Source: Candidatus Binatia bacterium
GTDB taxonomy: Bacteria > Desulfobacterota > Binatia > Bin18
Reading direction: 5' to 3'
NCBI GenBank assembly: GCA_022826945.1
Contig: JAJDTY010000011.1
Coordinates: 62,001-126,000, forward strand
DNA length: 64,000 bases
The translations under genes were made by a program, and so were the position numbers. The notes beneath the pieces are model-generated. The model made no database searches. It was not told where the DNA came from and worked only from the letters and a program-made list of their open reading frames with translations. Shown one piece after another: positions 51,573-60,400 of the stretch. Positions within the stretch are counted from its first letter, which is position 1. Each line of letters starts with the position of its first letter.

Positions 51573-51912
51573 TCTCTATCTCGACGAAGATGTCCATACC
51601 TATATTGCGCATGTCTTACGACTCCGAGGGTGGCAAGCACTAACGACTGCAGAATCTCAGCGTCGGAGTGCCACCGATCAAGACCAGATCTATTTTGCAA
51701 CGAAGAATGGCCGCACCATTGTGACGTATAACGTCCGGGACTTTCCCCGTCTCCACTACGAGATCATAGCCAGTGGGGAGAAGCACAGTGGGATCATCGT
51801 AGCGAAGCGAGAAGACCCTAGCCGGAATATTCGGGCGTTGCTTAATCTGCTGAACACGCCGTCGGCAGAAGCTATGCGGGACCAGCTTGTATATCTCAAC
51901 AATTGGGCATGA
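51559..51912 (+). CDS. DUF5615 PIN-like protein, probable toxin
   Basis: 117 residues from ATG 51559. SLYLDEDVHTYIAHVLRLRGWQALTT and GRTIVTYNVRDFPRLHYE are the DEDV and YNVRDF acidic motifs of the DUF5615/Mut7-C PIN-like nuclease fold. Asp residues in LDEDV and VRDF are the likely metal ligands. It partners the DUF433 protein upstream in a toxin-antitoxin-like unit and appears intact. Confidence 0.87.
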   Translation: MAAISLYLDEDVHTYIAHVLRLRGWQALTTAESQRRSATDQDQIYFATKNGRTIVTYNVRDFPRLHYEIIASGEKHSGIIVAKREDPSRNIRALLNLLNTPSAEAMRDQLVYLNNWA

Positions 51913-51939
51913 ACATACACTGGCATTCTCCACCGCCCG

Positions 51940-53025
51940 TCATACGCTCTCTCGCCACTCCAGCCACCGCCCGTGCGCATGGACAGCGGCTACGTGTCGC
52001 TTGGTATAGTCGCCGTTTCTGAAGTCTCTGATAAGAAGCTGTGCCCAGCCTTCCGGGACGCCGTCCATAATGACGACGGAGACAGGCCGGGTTGCTGAGA
52101 ATGCGGCTAACATCCCCCACAAGTCTTTGCGGGCCTCAGGCGAAAGTTGGTAGAGGACCATGGAGGCGTAGAGACACAGGTGTGAGTCCTGTGGGGCTTG
52201 GGCCAACAGGTCGGGCAAATGGATGAGCGCGTCGCCTGTCACAATCGGAACCGGGTTATCGCGCGCTATGCGGGCGGCGGCTTCAGTCTCCTGGTGCCGC
52301 TCCAGATGTTCGGGAAAGATGAGCGCACGCAGCCAACGCATAGCATCCGTGTCCGTCACATCGATCGGGTTGAGATCGATCCCCGCCCGCCAGGCGATAT
52401 GAAGTTCCTCGGGTAGAGGCGGGAGGGGGACGGTCCCTCTGACCTGGGTGGAAAGCCGGACGGCCGAGCTCTTGTCGCCCCACGTTCTGCTTGTCCCGGA
52501 CGGATACTCATAGCGGTGGTAATAACGATCCCAATGAAGATTCAGTCCGGCGCTGCTTCCCACCTCGATGATCGAGAGGGGCTGACCTCCGGCCTCTTGG
52601 GCAAGTCGAGCAAAGACCGGCAGAAGACAGGTCGTGCGGCGGACGACGTTGGTTTGGGTCAGGCGGGTTGTAATAAGCCGTCTGATTGTCTCGGCATGAG
52701 TCCAGACAAAGTCTTGAAACAGTGAATAAGTTTCCTTAGAGGGCAGACTCGGCGTTTTTTCTGCGGCAACCACGTCCGGGTAGAAGTCACGCACGGGATG
52801 ACGGACTCCACCCAGGAGGAGATAATGCACTGCGCCGAACAGCAGGTTTGCGGACGGTTGCGAGGGCGGACAGCTTGCGGCGAAGCGCAGCATGTCGGGG
52901 TCGTCCAGTACGCCTAACGATAGGGCGTGGTACAGGGGCGAGCCGTTTTCCGGCGCCTGTTTCAGACCGAAATTGCGGAAATAGGTGCGGACCTGATCGA
53001 GGTCGCTGCTTGGATGGGAAGACAT
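51940..53025 (-). CDS. DUF2332 family protein
   Basis: 361 residues. GSPLYHALSLGVLDDPDMLRFA, NLLFGAVHYLLLGG, PLSIIEVGSSAGLNLHWDRYYHRY and GIDLNPIDVTD match the DUF2332 family, whose IEVGSSAGLNL stretch resembles a methyltransferase glycine motif; no reaction is established. It stands alone on the minus strand after the phosphotriesterase gene, separated by a hairpin. Confidence 0.87.
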   Translation of the reverse strand: MSSHPSSDLDQVRTYFRNFGLKQAPENGSPLYHALSLGVLDDPDMLRFAASCPPSQPSANLLFGAVHYLLLGGVRHPVRDFYPDVVAAEKTPSLPSKETYSLFQDFVWTHAETIRRLITTRLTQTNVVRRTTCLLPVFARLAQEAGGQPLSIIEVGSSAGLNLHWDRYYHRYEYPSGTSRTWGDKSSAVRLSTQVRGTVPLPPLPEELHIAWRAGIDLNPIDVTDTDAMRWLRALIFPEHLERHQETEAAARIARDNPVPIVTGDALIHLPDLLAQAPQDSHLCLYASMVLYQLSPEARKDLWGMLAAFSATRPVSVVIMDGVPEGWAQLLIRDFRNGDYTKRHVAAVHAHGRWLEWRESV

Positions 53026-53067
53026 GAGTAAGGGGTGTTCTCCGGGCCGGCCATGCTGAACGACGGG

Positions 53068-53094
53068 CTGGGCGGTTGCAGCGTCACCGCCCAG
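53068..53094 (-). terminator. Hairpin after the phosphotriesterase gene
   Basis: Perfect inverted repeat CTGGGCGGT/ACCGCCCAG with 9-bp arms and a 9-base loop, 9 bp beyond the phosphotriesterase stop on the minus strand. No clear T-run follows. Confidence 0.5.
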
Positions 53095-53102
53095 AGCAAG
53101 AC

Positions 53103-54074
53103 CTACCCGCCAAAATAGCTCTTGGGATTTTCGACCATCATGGTGTGAATGGTGCCTTCACTCACACCGGCTTTGGCCAGGGTAGGAATAATGTTTTTCA
53201 GAATATGGGAGTAATTATTGTTCGGACAGGCTTCGACAAACTGTTCCCAGGCTTTGCTGGGTCGGCCCAGCAGGCAATGGACGGCATCATGCGAGAGCAT
53301 AATCCGGTCATAGCCGACGGCCAACAGGCCAATCAGCGAGGCCAGACGCATTTTATCCGGAGCAATGACGTCAATGCCGAAGCGGTCAAAACCGATCCAC
53401 GCACCGCGGTCTAAAACGTCAAAATAATAACGCATATCTCCCACACCACAGGCATGGCCGATGAGCACCCGATTGAAATCCACGCCTTCATCTTCAAACA
53501 CGTCCAGGGTCTCGCGGCCAAATGGGCCCAACTCGTCATTGTGACACAGGATGGGAACACCCGTCGCCTTGTGGGCGCGGGCGGCCGCACGCAAACAGGT
53601 TTCTTCGTGCGTGCCGATCGTTTTGGCGGTCTCGGTCATGCCCGGAATCCCACCGGTCGCGGTTTTGATGAGGCCGGCTTTGATGCCCGTCTTGTCAATG
53701 CCGTCTGCAATCTCCCGCACATAGATTTCGGCGATATCGTCTGCGGGCAGACTCCGGAAGTGGGGCGGAATACCGAGCGCTTCGTTGTACAGGCCGGTGG
53801 CGACCACGACATTCAGGCCGGATTTGTCCGCGCATTCCGCGGCAAATTCCGGGTCGCGACCCAATTCCATCGGACAGGGGTCAACAAACGAGGTGACACC
53901 AAGCTCTTTAATCTCTTTGAGCTTTTCAACGGCGCCGGCGATTTCTTTTTTACGATCAAAACTGGTGTTGTCCCATTCATAGCCAGGGAAACCGACCGTT
54001 AAATGCTCGTGGATCAGGGTGAATCCCAGGTCATCGGTGGAGCGGTCGCCGAGTACGGTTTGGACATTTGCCAT
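53103..54074 (-). CDS. Phosphotriesterase-family metal hydrolase
   Basis: 323 residues. The binuclear metal ligands are visible: FTLIHEHLTV (H-x-H), Lys in GLIKTATGG, His in PILCHNDELGPF, His in IGHACGVGD and Asp in LSHDAVH. Members act on lactones or organophosphates (PLL and PTE groups). It precedes DUF2332 and follows the TauD gene on the same strand; the natural substrate is more likely a lactone than a phosphotriester. Confidence 0.92.
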   Translation of the reverse strand: MANVQTVLGDRSTDDLGFTLIHEHLTVGFPGYEWDNTSFDRKKEIAGAVEKLKEIKELGVTSFVDPCPMELGRDPEFAAECADKSGLNVVVATGLYNEALGIPPHFRSLPADDIAEIYVREIADGIDKTGIKAGLIKTATGGIPGMTETAKTIGTHEETCLRAAARAHKATGVPILCHNDELGPFGRETLDVFEDEGVDFNRVLIGHACGVGDMRYYFDVLDRGAWIGFDRFGIDVIAPDKMRLASLIGLLAVGYDRIMLSHDAVHCLLGRPSKAWEQFVEACPNNNYSHILKNIIPTLAKAGVSEGTIHTMMVENPKSYFGG

Positions 54075-54110
54075 GGGTAAGTCTCCTTTCCTCTCTCCTT
54101 ACTCTCCGTC

Positions 54111-55004
54111 TTAATGAGGTGCCGCGCCCGCCTGCTCGATATCGTACTCGACGTCCAACGAAGTCACCCGTCGCAGCTCACGGCGGTATGTCGTGTCTGC
54201 ATACGGCCGGGCGCGATGCATGGTCGCCCGGTTGTCATAAATCACGAGGTCCCCGACTTGCCAGGAGTGCCGGTAGACACACTCCGGTCGGGTGGCGTGC
54301 TCAATCAGTTCGAGCAGCAGCAGGCGTCCCTCGGGGATCGGCCAGTCAATGATTTTGGAAGCATGCGCCGCGATGTAGAGCGACTTGCGGCCTGTCCGTG
54401 GCAGGGTACGGATCAGGGGGTGGACTGCGCCCTTGAGAATTTCCTGTTCTGTCTGAGAGAACTCGAAACCCAGGATGTGGCGCGAGTGAGCGATGGAGTG
54501 ATGCACGTGCAGCCCCTCAAGCCGGGCTTTCATCTCGTCCGATAAGCGGTCATAGGCCGCCCGCATATCGGCATATTCCGTGTCTGCGCTGACGGGTGGG
54601 ACGACTCGGGCAAAAAGCATGGAGTAGCGTCCGGGCGGGTCCTGGAAGGACGCGTCCGTGTGCCACAGCCGATTGCCCAGGCCGTACATGCGCTTGCGGT
54701 CATCGGCCTGGTAGACTTCTCCGTTCGCGTTGAGGTTGGAGACATCGGCTAATGCCTCGTTGCCCAGTCGGCTTTTCTGGAGGGCGCTGATGCCGGTCTT
54801 GGTGTGCAACTGGCCGTCCAGGCGTTGGGCAAAGGTCAAGTGCTCCTCGTCCGTGAAGTGCTGGTTACGGAAGACGAGCAGGGCGTACTCGTCTATGCCG
54901 GTGCGAATCTCCAGCAGCGCCTCGGGGTCAGTCACCTGGCGGAGATCAATGGGGCTGACCTCGGCTGCGAAATGGGGGTGAAGTTTGCGAAATGTCAGGG
55001 ACAT
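54111..55004 (-). CDS. TauD/TfdA-family Fe(II)/2-oxoglutarate dioxygenase
   Basis: 297 residues from ATG 55004 with GAAAGGACC upstream (the open frame to 55076 lacks a site). Iron ligands: LWHTDASF and distal His in DNRATMHRARPYAD. The domain order is the same as in the 40.2-kb paralogue (DIRAAYDRLS-like block, IAAHASKI, RHSWQVGDLVIYDNR), but the two differ at many positions. It is upstream of the phosphotriesterase gene on the minus strand. Confidence 0.9.
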   Translation of the reverse strand: MSLTFRKLHPHFAAEVSPIDLRQVTDPEALLEIRTGIDEYALLVFRNQHFTDEEHLTFAQRLDGQLHTKTGISALQKSRLGNEALADVSNLNANGEVYQADDRKRMYGLGNRLWHTDASFQDPPGRYSMLFARVVPPVSADTEYADMRAAYDRLSDEMKARLEGLHVHHSIAHSRHILGFEFSQTEQEILKGAVHPLIRTLPRTGRKSLYIAAHASKIIDWPIPEGRLLLLELIEHATRPECVYRHSWQVGDLVIYDNRATMHRARPYADTTYRRELRRVTSLDVEYDIEQAGAAPH

Positions 55005-55165
55005 GGGAATCGGTCCTTTCTCGAAAGCCGCTATACCACATCCTTGTCCGTCTTGGCGAGGGAGCGCGGCCCTCAACCCCGGCCCAAGATTGACAGCCCA
55101 ATAATACGCGGCATATGGTGCGGGTTCGTCACCAACGATGAGACTACTGAATGAGGAGGTTTTCT

Positions 55166-56044
55166 ATGGATATCGGTAAGGTGGGTGTCTGGTTTTTTCT
55201 GGATGGAATGACGGCTCCTGAGAGTGCCCAATTCGCCCGGACCGTTGAGAAGTCCGGCTATAAGACCTTGTGGATACCCGAGGCGGTCGGGCGCGAACCG
55301 TTTGCCCATGCGGCCTATCTGCTGAGCAATACCGAGCAGTTGTCCATCGCCACTGGAATTGCCAATATCTGGGCGCGGGACGCCTATACCATGGCCACGG
55401 CAACCAACACGGTGGCTGAGTTGTCGGGCGGGCGGTTCGTGCTCGGCATCGGCGTCAGTCACAAGCCGATCGTGTCCAATCTGCGTGGCCACGACTACAA
55501 CAAGCCGTACAGCTATATGAAGGAGTATCTGCCGAAGCTGAAGGATGTCTTCTACCAAGCGCCGAAACCCAAAGAGCCGGCTCCCATCGTAATCGCCGCC
55601 CTGCACCCCAAGATGCTGGCCCTGTCCGCCGAACAGGCCCAGGGTACGCATACCTATTTCGTGCCGCCGGAACATACGGCCAAGGTGCGTGAGCAGATCG
55701 GTCCCGATGCCTGGATCTGCGCCGCCCAAGCCGTCATCCTTGAAAAGGATGCCACCAAGGCCCGTGCCGCCGCGCGGCAGTATATGAAGACCTATGTTCC
55801 CCGCCTGCCCAATTACACCAACAACCTGAAAAATCTGGGTTGGAAGGACGCGGACTTTGAAGACGGGTGCAGCGATGCCCTGGTGGATGCCATTGTTGCC
55901 TGGGGCAGTGAAGAGCAGATTCAGGACCGTATCGACGCCCACCTCAAAGCCGGTGCCACGCATGTCTGCTTTTTGCCGGTCAAGGTAGACGACGAATCCC
56001 TGCCCGATATGCGCGCGGTCGAAGCCTTTGCACCCGGTGCGTAG
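55166..56044 (+). CDS. Luciferase-like (LLM) F420-dependent-type oxidoreductase
   Basis: 292 residues from ATG 55166 with GAGGAGGT upstream. GKVGVWFFLDGMTAPESAQFARTVEKSGYKTLWIPEAVGREPFAH, ATGIANIWARDAYTMATATNTVAELSGGRFVLGIGVSH and GSEEQIQDRIDAHLKAGATHVCFLPV follow the order of the F420-type luciferase-like family. Another family member follows after a hairpin. Confidence 0.88.
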   Translation: MDIGKVGVWFFLDGMTAPESAQFARTVEKSGYKTLWIPEAVGREPFAHAAYLLSNTEQLSIATGIANIWARDAYTMATATNTVAELSGGRFVLGIGVSHKPIVSNLRGHDYNKPYSYMKEYLPKLKDVFYQAPKPKEPAPIVIAALHPKMLALSAEQAQGTHTYFVPPEHTAKVREQIGPDAWICAAQAVILEKDATKARAAARQYMKTYVPRLPNYTNNLKNLGWKDADFEDGCSDALVDAIVAWGSEEQIQDRIDAHLKAGATHVCFLPVKVDDESLPDMRAVEAFAPGA

Positions 56045-56065
56045 AGGACAGTGATGTCATCTCTG

Positions 56066-56091
56066 GCAGCGGCCATGTCACTGGCCGCTGC
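56066..56091 (+). terminator. Hairpin between two luciferase-like genes
   Basis: Perfect 10-bp arms GCAGCGGCCA/TGGCCGCTGC around a 6-base loop. It lies 22 bp after one gene's stop and 15 bp before the next start. The T-run is missing, so it may attenuate rather than stop transcription. Confidence 0.5.
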
Positions 56092-56105
56092 GTCATAACC
56101 TCGTG

Positions 56106-57119
56106 ATGACCCGTTCAGTCAGTGTTGCCTTTCAGACGGATAAGCCTGTTTCAGCCTACGGGCCGCTGGCGCAAACCGTTGAAGACTACGGCTTTGCTGG
56201 CGTGAGCGTCTATAATGACATGCTGTATCAGCCCGCCTGGCTACCGTTGCTGGAAATCGCGCGCCACACGACCCGTGTCCGTATCGGTCCCGCGGCGGTC
56301 AATCCGTTTACCTGTCACCCCATCAATATCGCCGGCAATATCGCGCTTCTGGATGAAGCCTCACGCGGGCGGGCGTACTTGGGCTTGGCGCGTGGAGGAT
56401 GGCTGGATTTTGTCGGTCTGCATCCTCAGCGACCCATCGCTGCACTCCGTGAGGCGTTTGGTTGTATTCGGCATCTGCTCAGCCAATCGACCGAACCCTA
56501 CCGGGGAGAGGTGTTTTCCTTAGCAGGCGGCGCGGCTCTGCGCTGGAAGATACATCGGCCAGAGCTACCTTTTCTGTTGGGGACGTGGGGACCGAAAACG
56601 CTTGCGACGTGTATTGAAGAGATTGAGGAGGTCAAACTCGGCGGAACAGCGAATCCGACCGCAGTGTCTCAGATGCATGCCGCTATAGCCGAGAGCGCCG
56701 CGCAGGCCCGACGACAAGCTAACGAAATTGACCTCGTGGTCGGCGCGGTCACGGTGGTTGACACGGATGGGAAGGCCGCTCGGGATCTCGCTCGACGAGA
56801 AGCCGCGCTCTATCTACCGATTATCGCCACGCTGGACCACAGCCTGACCATTGAGCCAGAGTTATTGGCCCGCCTCAAGGAGGCGACCGACGCCTACGAT
56901 TTTGAGCGGGCCGGAAGCTATATTTCTGACGATTTACTCCAGCGTCTGGCTTTTGCCGGAACGCCAGACCAGGTAGCCAGCCAAGCCGCAGCCCTGTTCG
57001 AGGCGGGCGCCCGCCGGGTCGAGTTTGGCACCCCCCACGGTCTCACAACCGCACAGGGCCTGCGCTTGTTAGGCGAGCAGGTGCTACCGGCGTTACGGGC
57101 GTATGTCGATGAAGGCTGA
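56106..57119 (+). CDS. Luciferase-like (LLM) oxidoreductase
   Basis: 337 residues from ATG 56106 (a GTG is one codon earlier); no good ribosome site is visible, but a hairpin immediately upstream could hide or replace it. SVSVAFQTDKPVSAYGPLAQTVEDYGFAGVSVYNDMLYQPAWL, VNPFTCHPINIAGNIALLDEASRGRAYLGLARGGWLDFVG and the RRVEFGTPHG end match MER-like F420 enzymes. Confidence 0.87.
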   Translation: MTRSVSVAFQTDKPVSAYGPLAQTVEDYGFAGVSVYNDMLYQPAWLPLLEIARHTTRVRIGPAAVNPFTCHPINIAGNIALLDEASRGRAYLGLARGGWLDFVGLHPQRPIAALREAFGCIRHLLSQSTEPYRGEVFSLAGGAALRWKIHRPELPFLLGTWGPKTLATCIEEIEEVKLGGTANPTAVSQMHAAIAESAAQARRQANEIDLVVGAVTVVDTDGKAARDLARREAALYLPIIATLDHSLTIEPELLARLKEATDAYDFERAGSYISDDLLQRLAFAGTPDQVASQAAALFEAGARRVEFGTPHGLTTAQGLRLLGEQVLPALRAYVDEG

Positions 57120-57258
57120 GAGGATCCGCGGTCTGTTTGCTCGCGCCCGCTGGGCGATGTACGAAATACGGATACGAGCCTCCCAAAACGGCGCGGAGGT
57201 TGTCATGCCCGCGGACGTAGAGCGAGAGACCAAAGCCGTGCGGCAGGCACGGAAATAA
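57109..57258 (+). other. Possible 49-residue ORF, unrecognised
   Basis: An ATG at 57109 overlaps the end of the luciferase-like gene and reads 49 codons (ends EVVMPADVERETKAVRQARK). It precedes a VapC-like stub by 10 bp, where an antitoxin would sit. No antitoxin fold is recognisable and the ribosome site is poor. Confidence 0.25.
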
Positions 57259-57268
57259 AGAGTGCGGC

Positions 57269-57400
57269 GTGGCTGAGGTCTCCGTCTGGATGTTGGATAC
57301 CAACGTCCTCTACCCTGCTCATAACGAAACAATGCAGCAGGTCAGCCCGCGTGTTGAAACACCAGTTCAGGCACCACTACTTCCCACTCCTCGCATTTGA
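57269..57400 (+). pseudogene. VapC-like PIN toxin remnant
   Basis: From GTG 57269 the frame reads VSVWMLDTNVLYPAHNE, the LDTN start of a PIN-domain ribonuclease with its first catalytic Asp, then loses similarity and stops at 57400. Its 3' end overlaps the end of the convergent helicase fusion (57342), suggesting the toxin gene was cut when that locus arrived or was rearranged. A chance short ORF cannot be excluded. Confidence 0.4.
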
Positions 57401-60400
57401 GAGCGTTCTGGTACTGTGGCTCCGAGTCGGTCCGACTTCGCGTAACAACAGCAAAGACCGTGGCCGACTGCAAGCGCATTGCAGTCGGGGGGTTATAGCC
57501 TTTGGCGAGGCGCCCTACCACGTTGCCGGTGCGATCCTGCAAGGTCCACGGCTGCTGCGGCGTGGTACGGACTCGGAGCGGGCCGCCGGGCGAGAGAGCG
57601 GTGATGGTACGATGCACTGGGTCGTTGGTCCGGTAGCGCCCTGCGAAGCTCAGATCGACATCGCGCAGGCTGAGCCGCTGATAGCGGGTGGTCATCTCCG
57701 GGGTGGGAGGCGGTACTGCGACCGGGGGGCGGTGCAGGACCGAAGGATGATTGTGCAGGGCCGCTTGGAACGGATGAGATTCGTCAAAGCACGTCAGCGT
57801 CAAGGTCTGCCGGGCACGAGTCATGGCCACGTAGTAGAGGCGGCGGGGTGCGTCTGGATCTTCGCCTCGGCTGAGGCTGTTCCAGCCGCCGTCCAAAACG
57901 ACCACGTGGTCGAACTCCAGTCCTTTGGCGCGGTGCGCGGTTAGCAGCAGCAGGCCGCGCTGTCGGCGGCGCACGTCTCGTCCCCACTCTGCCAGCCACT
58001 CGATGAAGTGATCCAGCGGGGTTTCCGTCCCGCCGGTTTCTAAAGCATATTCGTCTACGGCTTCTCGTAGCAGTTCGATCCAGGGGCCGGAGACTTGGGT
58101 GTCCAGCCAAGCGCTGAGGACGGTACTGTCAACGAGGTCGGTTTTGCATCGACGGAGCCAAGCAAGCAATGCCTGGGTCTCTCGCAGCCGCCAAAACCCA
58201 GGGATTTCCTCGTTGCCCATCTGGACCGGAATACCGTAGACTTCGCAGCAGGCCCGCACCGGCTCCAGGTAGCGCCACTCGCGGGCAATGATCGCGCAGC
58301 CGGACCAGTCCCAGTCTGGTACTAGAGCGGACAGCCGCTGCAACTCAGCTATTGCCGTCTGGGCCTGTGAGATCGGGTTACGCCGTATGGGGAGAATCTG
58401 TACCCGTCCGCGTGTCACGGTATCCAACCCTTCCCAGATTCCGCCGGGCGGCTGCTCGGTGCGCGCCCGGTCGATACGGATGGGATGGTCGGATTTCATG
58501 CGCCGGCCGGCCGGCGCAATCACCGCGTTGGCCGCAGCAATGATATGGGCCGTGGAGCGGTAATTGTCCGTCAGGAAAGCCGGTCTGGCCCGATAGTCCG
58601 CCTCGAAACGCTTGATAAACTCGACCGACGCGCCGCCGAAAGCATAGATGTTCTGGTCGTCGTCGCCCACGGCAAACAGGCTGAGTTTCTCGTCCTCGTC
58701 GGCTAGGGTGCGGCCGGCCAGGGCCGAGATCAACTCGTACTGTTCCAGACCGATGTCCTGGTATTCGTCCACGAGTATCCAGCGAAACCCGGCCAGTAGC
58801 CGCGCCCGTTGCTCATCGGCGTCGTCCGCCGGCAGCCCCTCACCCCGCAGCAGGGCCACCGCCTGCCGGAGTACCTCCTGGAAGGCGTCGTTGTTCATCT
58901 GTCCCGCGCGGCCGCTGAAGCTGGCGCCCACCAACCGCATGGCAAAGCCGTGGCAGGTGAGCACGGTTATGCCATGGGCGTCGTTGCCGAGCAGGTCGGC
59001 CAGACGGCGGCGAATCTCTACTGCGGCATGACGATTATAGGCAAGGGCCAGAATGCCGCGCTGGTTTTCGCGCCGTACGCGCAGTAAATAAGCAATCCGA
59101 TGAACCAGGACCCGTGTCTTGCCGGAGCCGGGACCGGCCAGCACCAGGACGTTGGTCTGCTCCCGGTCGTCAGCGACGATGCGCTGCTGGACAGGATTTC
59201 TCAGGTTTTCCACAATGGCCTGCCACGATTCCAGTGTGGTCTGACGCGCAATCTCCTTGTCACGATTGGGCAGCCAGCGGCGCAGAAAGTCCTGCTGCTT
59301 CAGACCGAAATAGTCCATGACGAGAGCCTGCGCGTCGGTCATGGCCCGCAAGCCTCGCTGGACATATTCCGCCATGACGTGAATCTGGAGCACCTGGTCC
59401 TGGTAATGGAGCTTGAGGGGTGTGAAATCGGCGTTGGTGAAGCGGCGCTGTTCCCGACTCAGACGGATGGACATGGCCGGACGGAAGACGGCCAGTCCCT
59501 TATTGAGGCGGATGATTTCTTGTTCGTGCAGCCACAGCAGGGCACGGTCCAACAGCCGTTCGGGGTTCCTGACCGTGGTTTTGAGCTCCAGGTCGGATCG
59601 AATCGCGCTCAAAAGCTTGCCGAGTGTTGTTTCGACCAGCAGGTCCGTGCCCCGACTCCCTGTGGGTAGGCTGCCGAGCAGGTGGTCCAATAGAACCCGA
59701 GCTGCGGCCCGGCGTCGCTCCGCGGTCTCTATCAGCGCAGCCCACTCGCGCTGAAGCGTAATCTGTACAGCCTCTCGACCGAACTCGCGTACACCCAGGC
59801 TGCCCTTTCCACCTTCCTCGCCACGTCCGTCCAGGGCAAGACCGCGCAGAACACGCACCACGCGTTCCGGCAGGGCGGATGCATGGCCGGCGTCCTTGAG
59901 CCGTTGGGTGGCGAGGCGCACGTGCAGCGTTGAGGTATCATCCTTTCCCATGTCCGGGGCATTTTCTTGCAGGGCCGCGATGAGGGCGCGCTCTAGGTCC
60001 ACGGCTTCGTCAAAACGCTTTGGCGAGGCGTGCTGGACCCCGGCGTGGACAAATGCCGTCAGAGCGGTGTCGTTGTTGGCGATCCCCAGCCGCTCCAGGT
60101 CGTGCAGGGCACGGCGTACCTGCTCCGCGGGCAGTCCGGAGACGGTCATCAACTCGTCGGTAGAGATGCCTTCGTCGGGATCGGCATCAATCAAATTCTC
60201 GGTAATGGCCAACAGCCGCTTGCGATAGTCGGCCGTAACAGTGGTCTTAGCCAGTTTTGCTCGGGCCTCTTCTATTGAGCCGACTCGCAGGGAGGACGGA
60301 AATACCTGGACGCGGTTTTCCCCTCGGGTCAATAATTCGGCCTCCTCTAACCAAGAGACGGCGGTTCGCACGCGCGTATCGTCGGTCGCGGAGTCGTGCT

